Positions 10,296-22,949 are shown, counted from the first letter of the stretch. The stretch: 64,000 nt of DNA from Lasiosphaeris hirsuta (GCA_030549175.1 JAUKUA010000002.1:2666001-2730000); one strand, 5' to 3'. Program-made: numbers and translations. Notes: a model not told the origin generated them from the letters alone.

Positions 10296-13200
10296 GATGT
10301 CTGCGTCGACGGCTGTTGCGTCTCTAGCTTCGCTACTGGAGACGAGAGTTGAAGCAAGTCGAAGTCGAGGTCCTCGCGCTGCGGGACGGGGGAGACGGGC
10401 GGCAGAGATAAGGAGGGGAAAGCAAATGTGAGACAGCAGCAGGCGCAACACAAAGTATAATATCTGAATCCATTATCGTTGCATCGGCCACCTTCAGGCT
10501 TCCCCGGGTCTTTGATATCCACGGATCCATAGCCGCAAGCGCCAATCTAAACCTTGGGTCGCTGCATTCGCTGACAGGCTCTACCTTGGGGTACATACAT
10601 ACATTCCATTCTGTCCCTTCCGCATACGGTCGTACACGCCCGCGCACGAGCATATGTCTACGTTGGGCAGGTGCGCGGCGGGATCGCGGTGCGATCTAGG
10701 TGCGAGCTGCCCGTCCGGGAGGCCATGTTGCTATTCCATTGACCAGACCAGACTCTCCTCCGGGTATTTGGACGAGGGACCATGTGTGGTGGTCGGCACT
10801 GGAAATTAACCAATGAGGGGCGGCGCATTTGCAGCGGCACGGCGTCGCAATATGCGTTCCTGTCTCGAGATAGCAACTGATTGGGGCGTTTTGGCGAGGA
10901 GACATGGCACGGTATGCCATGGGCGTATTACTGTTTTAGGGAGGTAGCTACCAGTCTACGGGTTGGACCTCAGTTGCACGCCCTGGCTGGCTGCCCTGAG
11001 ATAAGGAAGGAACCTTGGCAACTTGGGCAGTCCTGCCGCAGCCAAGCCATGTCCATCAATCACGCCCCCGTCATGCAAGAGAGCTACTTATCTGGGCCGG
11101 CCCAGAAGCGCAAGCTCACCCCAGACAATGTCGAGAGATTCCCCTAAAAGTCCGTTCCATGAGGGCATGGCAGCCAGATCGACCTCGGCTGCGCAATCAC
11201 GCAAGCACACAATCTTGCCCCCTCCCCCCCCCCCGCGCCTTGCCCGCATTGCGCTCAATGTCTCACGCATGTCTCGCTGTCGGGAACGAGGGTGCGAGGG
11301 GAGGAATGCTGCATGCCAGACCAACCGCCATTTTTAGCCTGATCACTCTATGGCATCTTTATTTCGCGACATGACCTTCCCCACCAGGCATACATTCTGC
11401 GAGTTCAGAGATGAGGTCCAGACTGATGGCAGCCGTTGCTGGATGCGAAATTCGCCGGTGGCCTATCTTGGAAGCTGGGATGTTGATTCGAGGCGCTTTC
11501 AGATCTCAGTTCTGACGCCCATCTCGCGCCCACCTCGCTGTTTCCCAATTGAAGGCGTCTTGCCAAGTCGTTGTGGCGGCAACAAGCTTCTCCCATGGCC
11601 CATGGCCAAGCAGCCACACTCCACCACACCTGTTTCCCGTTTCCAAAATCCGGATTGACCAACTTAGAACTTCGTGGCCGACAAGATAACTAGCGATGGC
11701 CCCGTGGCACATGTAACGGCAACATGTCGTCCGCTGCTCCGCTGCATCGAGATTTCGGTCTGGACCTTTTCGTCTGGCTCCACTTTATCTGTCGCCGAAC
11801 CCGTCCGAACGGTCGGAAACCCATCGCCCCGCCAAGACATGGCTCCAAAAGCGGATATCCACCCGGGAAGGATCAGGAAGGAGGTTATTTCAGCCTTGGC
11901 GCCGAGACCCTCAGACTCTCTGATGCAACGACTTTGCTCGACCCGCGAGGTTGGCCAGCTCAGACCTGCCCAATCCTCCGCCTTGGCCTGCCCCATCCAA
12001 CACCGACGTCCTCTTTTCCTTCTTGGCTTCTTTAGACGTTCCATGCCGTGCTACCACGGGGGTAAGAATAGCTCAGCAGGGAATTCCGGCATCCCGGCGA
12101 AGAACAAACCCGCTTTGGCATTCCGGGGACCTGGTTCGCCATACTGTCGAGCACACCATACCCCAGCTATGGTGATGGCTATCAGGAGAGCACATCATCG
12201 AGCCTGTTAATCTGCCAATACGAGCGGGCCCAGTCTACTAACAAGGAACCCAAACCCTCGCAGCCAGGTCGTAGGCGCCGGTTACTAACTGAGCCTCAAG
12301 ATACTAACCCCAGGCATTAAAAGATGATGTGAGGCTCTTATCCAGACCGCGAGCAACCGTCACATCGGTGTCTGTCCCTTTTCCAGTCAAACTATTGAGA
12401 CGACGGGATGCAGCAGGGGCTGCAGCGGGGGTTGCAGCACAGGTTCCAATATTCACGATAACGCATCAAAGCATGGCGATGTTAGTAAACTCTTGAGTAT
12501 CACAACACCTGCCCCATCGTTGCTAAGTTCGAGCGACATATCCTACTCCGGGAGCGCCACAATCAACGAGTAGTTCCGTTTAGCAGAGCCGCGACTAGCC
12601 GATGCTATCTTCTGGCTCTTGATTGACCTTCTTACATGGGATGGCACTGCGGGTAGGATTGTTGTTGGCGGGGTTGGGGTTGTCAAAACCATCGGAATTC
12701 GCATGATACTCGCTCAAGACCGGGGCGAGCACAGAGCCAAAGAAAAACGTCAAGAGGATTATGGCGACATGAACCACAGGCTCACGTGGAGGAGTGCTAC
12801 AGCGAAACCAGATGATCCCGAAGAATACTACATTGCAAGAGGCCGCCGAATATAGCCATATACGTCTACAGCTTGCTCTAGATATTGGATGTCTGTATGT
12901 CTACTAAACCTCCGCAGAGACAGAGTCAGCGAGCTCCCCCAGGGGATGCTCGCACTGCTTCCGCATTTTCAGGTAGTGTTTCAATTCGGATTTTTCCCTT
13001 CCCCCAGTCGCTCCCCAATCCACCCGAGCGGGATTTCCTCGTCGCAAGAGGTGATTATACCATGTTCGTTTCCCCAGACCACTAAAAAACCCTCTGCTGA
13101 TTACCTTACAAAGAATGGCATAGCGTAATGGCAGTCATCATCACGGCTTGTCCAACCAGCACAGGAGCGAATGTCTATACGGATGCGAGAAGCCCGCAAA

Positions 13201-14046
13201 CGGCCCTAAGCTATCGACGACATCAAACGGTCCCTAGCAAGTCTGAAGTTGAGATTCTGCCCTTTGCCGATTGACCATCGAAGATCTGCCATCGCCGTTC
13301 TCGCTGCCAACCTCCAACCTTGCCTAGGGATGACTCAACAGATTCCTCTCTGTTTTCCTCTCTTTTTACGCTAATTTGCGCGTAGCTGGCGCCTTGGTTG
13401 GTAGCAAGGAACCCGCGGGGCGTGGAATGATCAACCACGCCGGCATCATGGGAGTCCCGTTTACTTTGCCGAGGAGGCGGCCAAGAGCTGGGAAATGGAA
13501 AGGTGTCTAATGAGGCACCTTACTTGGCCATGGTGTGCTAGAAGTTGACGATAACCCACACTGATGAATGGCTCGCTGACCACATCTCCCTGAACCTAGA
13601 CGTCATAATATTGCCTATATCACTATCAGCTCACCTGCCACTTCGGCGCCGGTTTTGGAAAGGGGCGGATTGTGTCACCTCGGACACGAGCGAGTCTTGG
13701 TGATAATGTCTACGAGGTTGGTGGTACATATTGGCGCCACCTGACGCCAGGCATCTCATACTATGGACGCAGCAAGTTTTGGTGGTGCTTTCACTGAGCC
13801 TTTGCACGTTAGCACGTTAGCACAGCCCATCCACCCCACGATGTAGCCTATCGGGTTCGATGACTATCGGGTCGGATGTCCGGTTGGGTCAAAAATCGAT
13901 TGATCTTGGCTTGATTTATTATCGTGGCAGCAATGTATGAAGGGCTGATATCAGCCTTAAATAGTCGAGGCAACTTCGCAGCCGTGTAGCTGACTCGGAG
14001 TCTGCCTTTCTCTTCACCACTCCATATCCACGTACCTGCGCGTAGC
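10296..14046. other. 3.7 kb gene-poor region
   Basis: No confident gene. Open frames up to 178 codons (11674-12210 plus) have no recognisable motif. The stretch carries the divergent promoters of PTR2 (minus) and the oxidase at 14047 (plus), a C run at 11225-11236, and a minus-strand frame at 12595-12903 with two hydrophobic segments that is listed separately. Confidence 0.45.
12595..12903 (-). other. Candidate membrane-protein exon or relic
   Basis: The minus strand is open for about 102 codons here. It encodes two hydrophobic stretches, around VVFFGIIWF and VAIILLTFFFGSVLAPVL, followed by a polar, Asn/Pro-rich tail ending at a stop. An in-frame ATG lies only at 12777, after the first segment, and AG acceptors occur near 12870-12890, so it could be the last exon of a small multi-exon membrane protein. 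I could not find a convincing upstream exon. It may equally be chance or a relic. Confidence 0.25.
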
Positions 14047-15784
14047 ATGATGAGACTTACCACAATGTTACTACGAATTGGGCTTCTTTTGCAAGTTGCA
14101 AGCGGCCGAGCTGTGGCGTATGACAATTCGCATAGGGGCCCCCAGGACCATCTTGACTATCCTTCTAGCAGCCGGATCCTAAGGGAACTGGGCCCCCGGC
14201 TGTCAGGGGGGGCTTCCATCTTGGTTCCTTCATCACCCGGGTGGGATCAAGCGCTGGTGCGGGCAGCCTCCCCACGGATACACCCAGGCTTCGTGGCATC
14301 CGTCGAGCCGGCAACCGAACAGGATGTTCAAGAGATAGTAAGTCCCACCTCTGCAGCCCTCCGAATGCCCGTCAGGGACGAAGAAACAAAATCACTAACA
14401 CAAAGCCGCGTTTATAGATAAAATATTCGAATCACATCGGTGTCCCATTCCTCGCCGTGACCGGTGCCCACGGTTACACGACAATGCTGAACCGCGTGCA
14501 GGGCGGCATCCAGGTCAATATGCGCCGCATGAACCACACAAAGATGAACGCAGATGGCGTGACGGCAACCGTGGGCGGGGGCGTGATGCAGCACGAGATT
14601 GTGCGGTCCCTGTTTGAGCACGGCAAATTGGCTGGTGTGTCTAGAGCCTATGCTGTTAACTTACTTCTAGTACAGAGAGATGAGGGCTAATGGGAACCAG
14701 TCACCGGACTATGCGAATGCGTATCAACTATCGGGCCCCTCCTCGGCGGAGGGCACAGCATAGTGCAAGGCCGTCACGGCTTCGCTGCCGACAACCTAGC
14801 CTCAGCTCGGCTCGTCCTCGCCAACGGGAGCGCTGTGACCGTCTCTGCGGAAAGCAACCCGGACCTGTTTTGGGCAATCCGCGGTGCCGGACACAACTTT
14901 GGCATCGTCACCAGCTTCAAGCTCAACGTCCACGACGTAGGGGATACATGGACCATGCTCACCTTCATCTTTGCACAGGACAAGCTGGAGAGTTTTTTCA
15001 GCACCTGGAATCAACTTGAGGATGAGCACGGCGACGTAGGGCGGCCTGTTTTGCTCGGTTTTCTTGGTCGGAACCCTGCCGTTGATACTAGCCATGTGAG
15101 TGTTGCCACTCGTGCAAAGCAAGCGGCCAAAACTAATACGTTTGGAAGCCCGTTATTACCCTCCAAATCTATTACGAGGGAGAGAACGGCATGGTTGATG
15201 AATACGCGTCAGCCTTCTTTGCCCTCGGCCCGGTATCCAACACAACGGTTGGAGATATCAAGTATAAAGATCTCTACGTCACTGGCGGAATCGACTTGAA
15301 CAGCCCCATATGCCGCAAGAATGAAAACATTATTGGATACCCCGACTCATTTGACCGATGGGATGTCGACGCGATGCGCGCTGGCTTTGATATCCTTTCC
15401 GAGCTTACCGCCGACGAGAAGTTTGCTACCTCTGTGTGGCTGCTCGAGTCGTATGGCCAGGAAGGCGTCGAGGCAGTACCGGCCGCCGAGAACGCTGTGG
15501 CGCCCGAGGAGAGATCCCTGCATATCCTCGCGGCCCCGGCCCTGTGGTGGGCCGGGGACGATGAGCAGGATCGGGAGAGAGCCGAGCTGTATGGCAAGCG
15601 GATGCAAGATGCTGTGAGGAGTGGCATCTCGGTGCTTCCTCACTCATACGTCAACTACGCCATTGGCCGAGAGGAGCTGCCCGAGGTTTACGGGCGGGAT
15701 GCTGCGAGACTGGCCAAGCTGAGGCGGATCAAGGAGGCATACGATCCTCGGAATCGGTTTGGCTTCTATGCGCCTATCCGCTAA
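14047..15784 (+). CDS. Secreted FAD-linked oxidoreductase, berberine-bridge-enzyme-like
   Basis: The product is a PCMH-fold flavoenzyme of the berberine bridge family, which oxidises alcohols, sugars or secondary metabolites with oxygen. Exons 14047-14337, 14418-14634, 14701-15095 and 15149-15784 give about 512 residues. A signal peptide is visible at residues 1-20 (hydrophobic run TMLLRIGLLLQVASG). The FAD domain shows GVPFLAVTGAHG, where the His is in the place of the covalent flavin-binding residue, and TGLCECVSTIGPLLGGGHS, whose Cys is in the place of the second covalent link. GAGHNFGIVTSF and the C-terminal BBE motif (VNYAIGREE, YGRDAARLAKLRRIKEAYDP, NRFGFYAPI) are intact. All four junctions restore conserved sequence. 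No biosynthetic partner gene lies adjacent, so its substrate is unknown. Confidence 0.9.
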
Positions 15785-17007
15785 AGTGGCTCGATTCGGC
15801 CCTATGCACGGTTTGGATCTAGAGACTCGTATCCACTTGCATATCAACACAGCACAGCACAGGGGCGTGTGTGGTTTAGGGGTATAACATTCGCTTCGCA
15901 TTTTCAGGGAGATTCGCTGTGAAAGGTCTGGGGCTCAATCCTCAACTCGTCTAATACAACTGTACTATCCAGGGGAATCTGGCTTTTTGGTATTTTTGTT
16001 CTTTTGGCAGAGGTGGTCTCGGTTGGGAAGGTGGGCACATACATACAATCAAGGATTATCCTGCTGTAACCAAGTCTACCAGTAAAAGGTACGGGTATGT
16101 ACAGGAAGTCATGTTTGCCGACGGCCTCGTCTGCGTTGCTCAGCCCATGAATGAGAACCTTGCTCGGTAGACCTCTCTCTCTCTCAACACCGTCAAAGTA
16201 ATGCAACCCAACTGATGGGCATTACCTTGGACGTAAAAGGCAGGAGAAAGGGGCCGTGGTCTTGGGGTCCGTCGGTAATTACCATCACTACAGCCTTGAC
16301 AACGGCGGTATTTAATGCAGGAATGCAGGTAGACATGGTGTTGTGAGTGACATACTCCAGAGGATATGGGGATCGACATCTGAAAGACGCTACCCGATGC
16401 AAGCTGCCTTAATTGCAAAAGCTGATTCAGGAACACCAATGCCAACAGAGATGACGGCAGAGAGGCTGGAGCCAAGTTTCTGTGTTCCATTCCATCCCGC
16501 CCCGAGCCGCATACTCCAATCATCGAGGGGAATACAACCACAGCTAGCGTAAAAAGAGCGCACGGGGTGCCAGGGTTCCGTGGTTACCACCTCGGTAGCG
16601 CTCACCTAGTGACGAAACAACCGGCAGATTTATTATCGCCAGCTGGAGGCCGCGTCAACCTCAGGGGGCGCAAGTGACGTTGAGGGCATGGGGGGTGGGG
16701 AGGGAAAGAACGCCCCCCCCCCGTTGTGGTACCGACTACCAGGCCTGCTTTGACACCCATCCTTCATTAGCTCTTGCTTGTCTACCCGAGGGGGCCCAGA
16801 ACATGCGAAACCAAAGTATCCCGGACGATTATTAGCAGGCAGGCGCGGCAATCATATATTGCGTGCCCCGTTCCCCGGATTTTCCTCATCTACCCGTGCC
16901 TGCACATTGATCAAGAAGATCAGCCAGCCATGATCCACGCCGCACGCCGCACACCACACACCGCACACCGCACCCAGAAACACACCACGATAGCTACCAA
17001 TTTTACG
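15785..17007. other. Intergenic spacer
   Basis: No convincing gene. A 133-codon minus-strand frame at 16140-16541 has one hydrophobic stretch but no motif. A run of 10 C lies at 16713-16722. Confidence 0.4.
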
Positions 17008-17564
17008 ATGCCGAGCCTCACCAAGATGCTGAAGCTCTCAGCCCTTTCCCTCTTGGCCACAGCCGCCACGCCAATCGCAGCCGTCTTCAACGGAACCGGC
17101 GAGCTCCGCACGCTCTGGAACGCAGGCGACCACGCCGACCTCGGCTGCCTGACCGATGAGGGGCAGTGGATCGCGCAGGACACAGAATGCGGCGCCTTTG
17201 AGGCGGTGCAGGTCAACGACACCGCCTTGTACACGCTGACGACCGCCGTCGGCGCGTGCCGGGTGCGCGGGTCAAGGTTTACCTGCGGCGAGGACAACGA
17301 GGCGTACAATTTCGGGGTATGTCTTTTCTCTTTGGTCAAGGTGTGGCAAGTTGCTGATATTGATTGACCCTTTTGTCGTAGACGTGGCCTGAGAATTGGC
17401 CGAATGGTATCCCGGGTGTAAAGGTCCTTCGCTGGGGGCAGTACGGGCTCATGGCGAGCAAGAACAATGGCCCGCCCGCGCTGACGGACAGCCCCAAGGA
17501 TATCTATTTTGTTAGCTACAGCGAAAGTGGCAAGTACGTCTGGTTGACGTGGAAGGACTTGTGA
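17008..17564 (+). CDS. Small secreted protein resembling the fungal RNase T2 C-terminal domain
   Basis: Exons 17008-17316 and 17382-17564 encode 163 residues with a signal peptide at about 1-25 (LKLSALSLLATAATPIAAV). The mature part has the pattern F-x-G-x-G-x-L...W...G-x-x-x-x-L-G-C-L...W...D-T-E-C-G-x-F...CRV-x-G-S-x-F-x-C-G, with four main cysteines. That is the arrangement I know from the beta-rich C-terminal extension of fungal Rny1-type RNase T2 enzymes. The catalytic RNase T2 domain itself, with its two CAS histidine motifs, is absent, so this should not be a nuclease. Such stand-alone copies occur in fungi as small secreted proteins of unknown role. An in-frame ATG at 16930 would place the signal segment internally and is less likely. 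Confidence 0.7.
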
Positions 17565-17776
17565 GAAAGAGCACGCTACTCTTCCACGTTATCAAAATTC
17601 ACTTCTTCCTTGGCAACCGGCTGCCCATCAGCCGGTTTGCATTCTTTTGACGGTGTTTGGGGCATACACATGTGTCCCATCATCAATACCATCATCAATA
17701 CCATCATCATTATCATCATCATTACATAAATGCTGCCGCACTCGCCGTCTTCGTGACGCTGTTTGGCCAAACCTAG

Positions 17777-20700
17777 CTACGTCTTCTCGTGCACACTCTG
17801 CCTCGAGAGATAAACCGAGACAGAAACCGCCAGCACAGCAAGGCAATACTGCCCCAACCCCGTCCCCCCCTGCAGGTCCTGGGCGAGCACAGACCAGCAA
17901 ATAGTCAAGACAGTCACAGCAAGCAACGCAATCCCGGCACACCACCACACAAAAAAGGCCAGTTGATGCCCTCGACGATGTAGAAGCCCCAGCCGTGGGG
18001 AATGTTGAAGTGGTCATGGACGCGCCCGTCCCAGGCAAGCGCACGCCACAGCTTTTTAGGCAGCATCTCCACGGCCATGGGGCCGAGATGGTCGGCGGGG
18101 TCGAGGAAGGCGTGCATGAAGATGTCGGGCGGCATAGGAAGGTTGCCCATCAGCGGCGGGCACGGGCTGAAGGCGTATTCCTGGTTGAGGACCTCTTTAC
18201 GCGAGGGAGTCGAGTTTACTTCGTAGTTGCCGACGCACTCGCCCGACTTTTGGAGGTGGAGGAGTTGAACCTGTCGACATGGTGAGGACATGTTTTGTTG
18301 GTGCGATTTTTTTCTGGGTGGCAGAAGGGGGAAGTGGCTACTAACCTTGACATAGTGCATCGCCTTTGGGGCGAGGAGCGGGCTGCGGCTGTTTCGAAGC
18401 TGACAATAATCTGATTGAAGCCTCCTGAACATTTCTCCACTGCATTGCACATCAGTAACGTCGACGTTGGCTAGTTTCCGTTGTGTCAGGCCGCGGACAC
18501 TGGCGTTGACGCAGAGCAAGAAGACGAGGCCGGGTTGCTTGTTCCTACTGTGGGCGCGTCTGTTGTGTCTGTACCACCCGATGCCTGGCTACTGCAGGCG
18601 GCAGCTAGGTCATATAAACTGATTTGCGATGTCACACTGCTGGAAATTTGCGCCAGCGGCTTGGGTTGCGAACGCTACTGCGAGTTGGTGCTGAGCTTTG
18701 GGAGCTTCAGTTCGTAGGCGGTCACCGCAACGCTGTGCTTTTTTATTAGCTTGAAGCCGTGGAAGTACTAAGTGATGAGGGCTGGCTTACACAAGTCCAT
18801 GATACTCGAACGCGTCCGGTCTTGACGCTTCTCTGGCAAAGATCAGACACATAATTTCGGACGTATTGTACCGCCTTCGCCACAATCGAGACCATGTTCC
18901 TTGTGGGATGGAGTGAAACCGTAGGCGTGTCGAGCTTTGTGTTCAACAAGACATCCTCTCCTAGCGTACGTCTCGAACCCAGAGTTTTCTCAGGGTCAAC
19001 CAATGATGCATCCATGGTGTTGGCTGTGACTTGTGGTTCCGATACGTCGTCTAGATCTTGATCTGTTGAGACTCGTGACTTGTTGGTTGTGACGTCTTTC
19101 TTGACTCCCTCTGACTGGTGCTGGGTATCAGGAGAAGAAGATGACCTCCGACCACCATCCAACTTCAGGAACCTTCTCAACGCGTTACACAAATCCGAGA
19201 AGGCATTTGAAGTGACCAAGAAGCTCTTGACACTCTCGAGTGTTTGTAATGCAACATCCTCGGGATCATGAACCGATTCATCATCGCCGCTGACCACGTC
19301 ATCACAGTCTCGCACTTCTTGCAGGTATTCCAGTACCTTGGCCTTATTCGACTTCTGCTCTTGATTCGCTTCAGGCTCGCTCCTGTTGACGAGGTTATCC
19401 TTGATCTGAAGTGAAACCCTCCATGCTGAAAACCGAACCAAACGCGCAGCCATAGCCTGTACAGGGGTCGATGCCTCGAGACTTAGAGCCGCACAGTATC
19501 GCACAAGAAGGCGTTTGAAGTTTCTTTGAAATCGGTCTAGCCCGGCTTTTGACATGGCGATGCTATAGAGCGGCTCTAGGTTCTCGTTAAAGAGGAGCAA
19601 TGCTTTCAACTCATCAATCGCACCGCTAGTTGCATCCATCGGAGCCGAACTAAGTGACGATACCCGTGATGGTTCTCCTGAAACGATGCTCTCCAAATCG
19701 CTAAAGTCAGAGTCTCCTCTCTCTACGTCCACGCATCCGAGTGCTTGTGCCAATTCTCGGCGGAGAATATTTCTAGGCATCTTCTTGAGCTGCTGGGTCT
19801 CTTCGAAAGGTGCGCTGTACTCCCACTGGGGTCTTTCGTGCTTGTCCCATGATGGCAATCGACTCACCCAACTCGTCACCTTGAAACGGACTGACAGGCC
19901 GACTCTCCTCCTCAAAACCTCTCACGTAAGAAGTGTCGGCAAGGTCATCGGCCTCATCGGCCTCATCAGCCTCATATGGTGAATCGTGGTCTTCGCCGGA
20001 TGTGGAGTCCGCGTTCACCCAGCCCGACGTCATGTCTTGTTTTTCCGAATCCACCAATGTACTGGCATAGGGGTCGTGGAGTCTCGAGTCGCCATGTGTC
20101 TTGCTGGAAGTGTCGCTGTATCGGCGATTGTCATTTTCCGAGGCGGCTTCAAGGTCAAGACGATCTGGGAGAAGGACTAAATTGGTATAGGGAGTATAAA
20201 TGCGTGAGCTCGAAGATGTCGTCTCGAGATAATGACTGGACGCGATCTTCTTTTCCCAAGGGTCTTCATCAGTACCCTGGCGTAGCGATGATTTGGGCGG
20301 AAGCGGGTACGGGCTGTAGCTGTCGTCCTCATCGTCAATGCTGTCGCTGTAGATCATGACGGACGGGTGCACCACCACGCGCTGTGTTGCAGCTGGCTCG
20401 CGCGTACCCTGGGAGGGCTGTTGGTAAGGTGCCATGTATGGGAGTCGTTGTCGCGCGCCAGGGGACGGGGGAGGCATCGTGTTCTGCGGCCTGGGTGCGC
20501 TCTGTCTTGGGGGCTCGACGTAGCTGTCGCGCCGGTTACGCCGGCTGATCTTGAAGTTTTTGCTGCTGATCGTATCAATCTCTTCGGTACGGCCGTTCTC
20601 GAAACGTTTACGAAGCCGCTCAGTCTCCCTGTCCCTTTCCTCTTTCCCGGCCTCCCTATTGGCTTTTCGCCTCTCCCGCTCCCTCTCAGCAGCCTTCTCG

Positions 20701-21511
20701 AAGTGCCCCGGACGCAAGCCAACCTCAGGCTGGGAAGTAGTGAGAAATCTCCCATTGACGGAGGGCCGCTCCGCCGAGCTTAAGCTTCTGTCTGATACCC
20801 CAACCACCCACCCTTCGTTTTTGAGCGCCGTACTAAGAAATTGCGAAGCAGCGGACGAGCCTGTGGTAATAGTAAACCCTTCCACCAAGGCGACATTCCC
20901 CGGTTCTTCGCCAAGGCCGTCCCACCACTGCCGTACATATTTCTAACATGTCACCCATCGCGATGTTGGTTATGTCGATACTAGTAGAGTTGCCCCCCAG
21001 TACCGCTTGGTAATCGGCAATGTCGCTCTTCATTCCAGCTTTTGATACACTCGTCTCTCCACCCTTTCGGTCAGGCGGGCCGAGGTGGTCGTGGGGGACG
21101 GCGGTCTTGACAAATGGGGGATACACTGCTGGGGCTCCGGTAAGTGTTCGATTGGATTTTGCCCTGACGTATTCCCACCCATGGTTCTTCTCTATGTGTT
21201 GCTTCCAGTTGGACTCTCGCTTGGACTCGTACGGGCAAGGCGGAAAACATGCAATAGAAGATCTCGGGAAGGGACAAGTGCTTGTCCTTGACGTGACGCT
21301 CTCGATCCCTTGTGTCCGCAAAGCCATACTCATGGTATATACAGGTTGTGTTTGGGCATTTGAAGGGGCGGCTGTGAGACTTGGCGTGTTTATTCAAGTC
21401 GACGAGGCGGAAGAAGATCCTCTGGCAGTGAGGGCAAACGAGCGGAGAAGGTGCGTCGGGCGGCTTCAAGCTGGCCCCTTCAGAAGCGACGGCGTCCGTG
21501 ACGGATTCCAT
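17777..21511 (-). pseudogene. Large C2H2 zinc-finger protein gene with several frame breaks
   Basis: The minus strand carries, in collinear order, all parts of a fungal C2H2 protein family I recognise, but not in one frame. The start at 21511 leads into three zinc fingers (C-x2-C, C-x4-C and C-x4-C types, the last as PCPYESKRESNWKQHIEKNH). A region VEGFTITTGSSAASQFLSTA follows, then a basic/disordered middle, the conserved block WEYSAPFEETQQLKKMPRNI, and a C-terminal part with SWTC, LLCVN, HPHGWGFYIVEGINW-like text and two membrane segments ending at TAG 17779-17777. Frame changes are needed at the A run 21244-21247, at 20940-20942, somewhere in 19845-19900, and at the A run 17951-17956. No continuous frame links 18790 to 18519. 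A 75-base in-frame intron is visible at 18345-18271. Either the gene is decayed or the assembly carries homopolymer indels. Confidence 0.75.
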
Positions 21512-22175
21512 TTTTAACCGGGCGATATAGCGGTCTGGTAGGAGTGAAGACTTGTCTCGGAAGTGTGTGGCGGCTCATTGAGATAAATGTTGACTTGAAG
21601 ATTCGTCTGAGAGACGGGAGCACGGGAGGTGCGACTCACTAGGAGGGGAAGGCGAGGTTGAGCCAAGGGGCTGCGCCCCCTGTCGCGATGGCTGAGCACT
21701 GGGCGCTTCGTGTAACTGGGTGATCCGCTGTTTCGACTGAACAAGCCAATTAGAGCAAGGGATTCAGGGCTTGATCTTGAGCTCTTCGAGTTGTCGACAG
21801 CCGTGCTGTTCGCCTTTGGAAAACTACCTCGGCCAAAAGGCCAAAAGTATTGGCGCCTTTCGCAGTGTTCATGCTTCCCAGAAAAGCAAACATACCAAAG
21901 GGGGTAGACAGGTTTACCATCACTCACAAGTCAAAGGGTCCGCGACCATGACAGAGACACGTCCCAAGTGGGAGTGGTGTATTTTTGCATACACTATTTG
22001 TTCAGTCTAATACTGAGGACTGGGGTATTACTTAACAGAGGAGGGTGTCTTTGGCGTAAGTCATTTCAGAGGTAATATCCGTATGCTGGCCAATTTGAAG
22101 GTGACCGAAACGGTGATTCAGCATGTCGAAATCCGTCTCCTGCTTTCAATCTCACTACCCAACACCCTCCCCACC
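21512..22175. other. Intergenic spacer
   Basis: Promoter side of the broken C2H2 gene and 3' flank of the methyltransferase gene. A 137-codon minus-strand frame (21927-21514) ends just before the C2H2 start and shows no motif; it may be leader sequence. Confidence 0.4.
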
Positions 22176-22949
22176 TCACGCAGGCGCATCCGTCAGGGGA
22201 ACATAGCGCACGCCGAACAACTTCCTCTTCGTCACCGCCCCGGCCTCATCCTTATCCACGCACCACACATGCTGACTCCACCCCTTCCCATCATCATCCA
22301 CAGGGATAAACATCCTCCCGGGGGCCCTCAACTGCGCCAGCAGCTCAGGATGCACCTCCTTGGCACTCGCGCCGACATGGATAGCATCCCACCCCTCGCC
22401 CTCCTCCCCGGGCTCCGTCCAGCCTTTGCGGCCGTCCCCGACCCGGAACCGGACGCGGCCGCTGGTCACCAGCCCGCGGCCCTCGCCCGACTTGCACATA
22501 TTGGCCTCGCCCAGGTCGCGCAGCGGCGTGATGTGCTCGACCCCGACGACCACGGCGCCATCGGTGGCGGGCCCCACCAGCTCCGCCATGACGTGGGTGA
22601 GGTAGCCCGAGCCGGAGCCGATGTCGAGGATGCGCGGGGCCGGGCGCGACGGCGAGGGTACGAGGAACGGCAGCAGGTTCTCGACGGCGGTGGCGTGCAT
22701 GTGCGGCGCCGAGATGGTGGCGGCGTGACCGATCGGCTGCGGATTGTCTTTGTAGGGGGATGACGGGGCGTAGTGGGCGCGGTCGACCTGTTGGCTGTTA
22801 GCTTCTGGCTGTTCGCTAGTGGGTGGGGGAGGAGGGAATGGCGGGACCTTGAGGAACGCTTCTTTGACTTGGGGTTCGGTGATTAGCTTGTTGCGCCAGA
22901 GGTTCTCGATCAGGTCGCGGTTGGTCGCGCCGGAGCTGCGCCAGGCCAT
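22176..22949 (-). CDS. Protein-L-isoaspartate O-methyltransferase
   Basis: The enzyme methylates isoaspartyl residues in damaged proteins using S-adenosylmethionine, starting their repair in the cytosol. The start MAWRSSGATNRDLIENLWR is the classic N-terminus of the family. SAM-binding text is LDIGSGSGYLTHVMAELVG, and HAATISAPHMHATAVENLL carries the conserved catalytic-pocket loop. The unspliced frame would be 257 residues, but 20 Pro-rich residues between LK and VDRAHYAP are not expected. They are encoded by a 60-base stretch, 22847-22788, that begins GTCCCG, contains the branch-site match GCTAAC and ends CAG, so it is most likely an in-frame intron. Spliced exons 22949-22848 and 22787-22176 give 237 residues, the usual size. 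The downstream border at TAG fits the conserved RKLFGVRYVPLTD ending. Confidence 0.93.
   Translation of the reverse strand: MAWRSSGATNRDLIENLWRNKLITEPQVKEAFLKVPPFPPPPPTSEQPEANSQQVDRAHYAPSSPYKDNPQPIGHAATISAPHMHATAVENLLPFLVPSPSRPAPRILDIGSGSGYLTHVMAELVGPATDGAVVVGVEHITPLRDLGEANMCKSGEGRGLVTSGRVRFRVGDGRKGWTEPGEEGEGWDAIHVGASAKEVHPELLAQLRAPGRMFIPVDDDGKGWSQHVWCVDKDEAGAVTKRKLFGVRYVPLTDAPA

Noticed and set aside
11674..12210. 178-codon plus-strand frame in the 10.3-14 kb spacer
   Set aside because: No recognisable motif, mixed composition and competing frames on the other strand.
12889..13128. 79-codon plus-strand frame (LLNLRRDRVSELPQG...)
   Set aside because: Looks protein-like at first, but no start context, no splice partner and no known motif.
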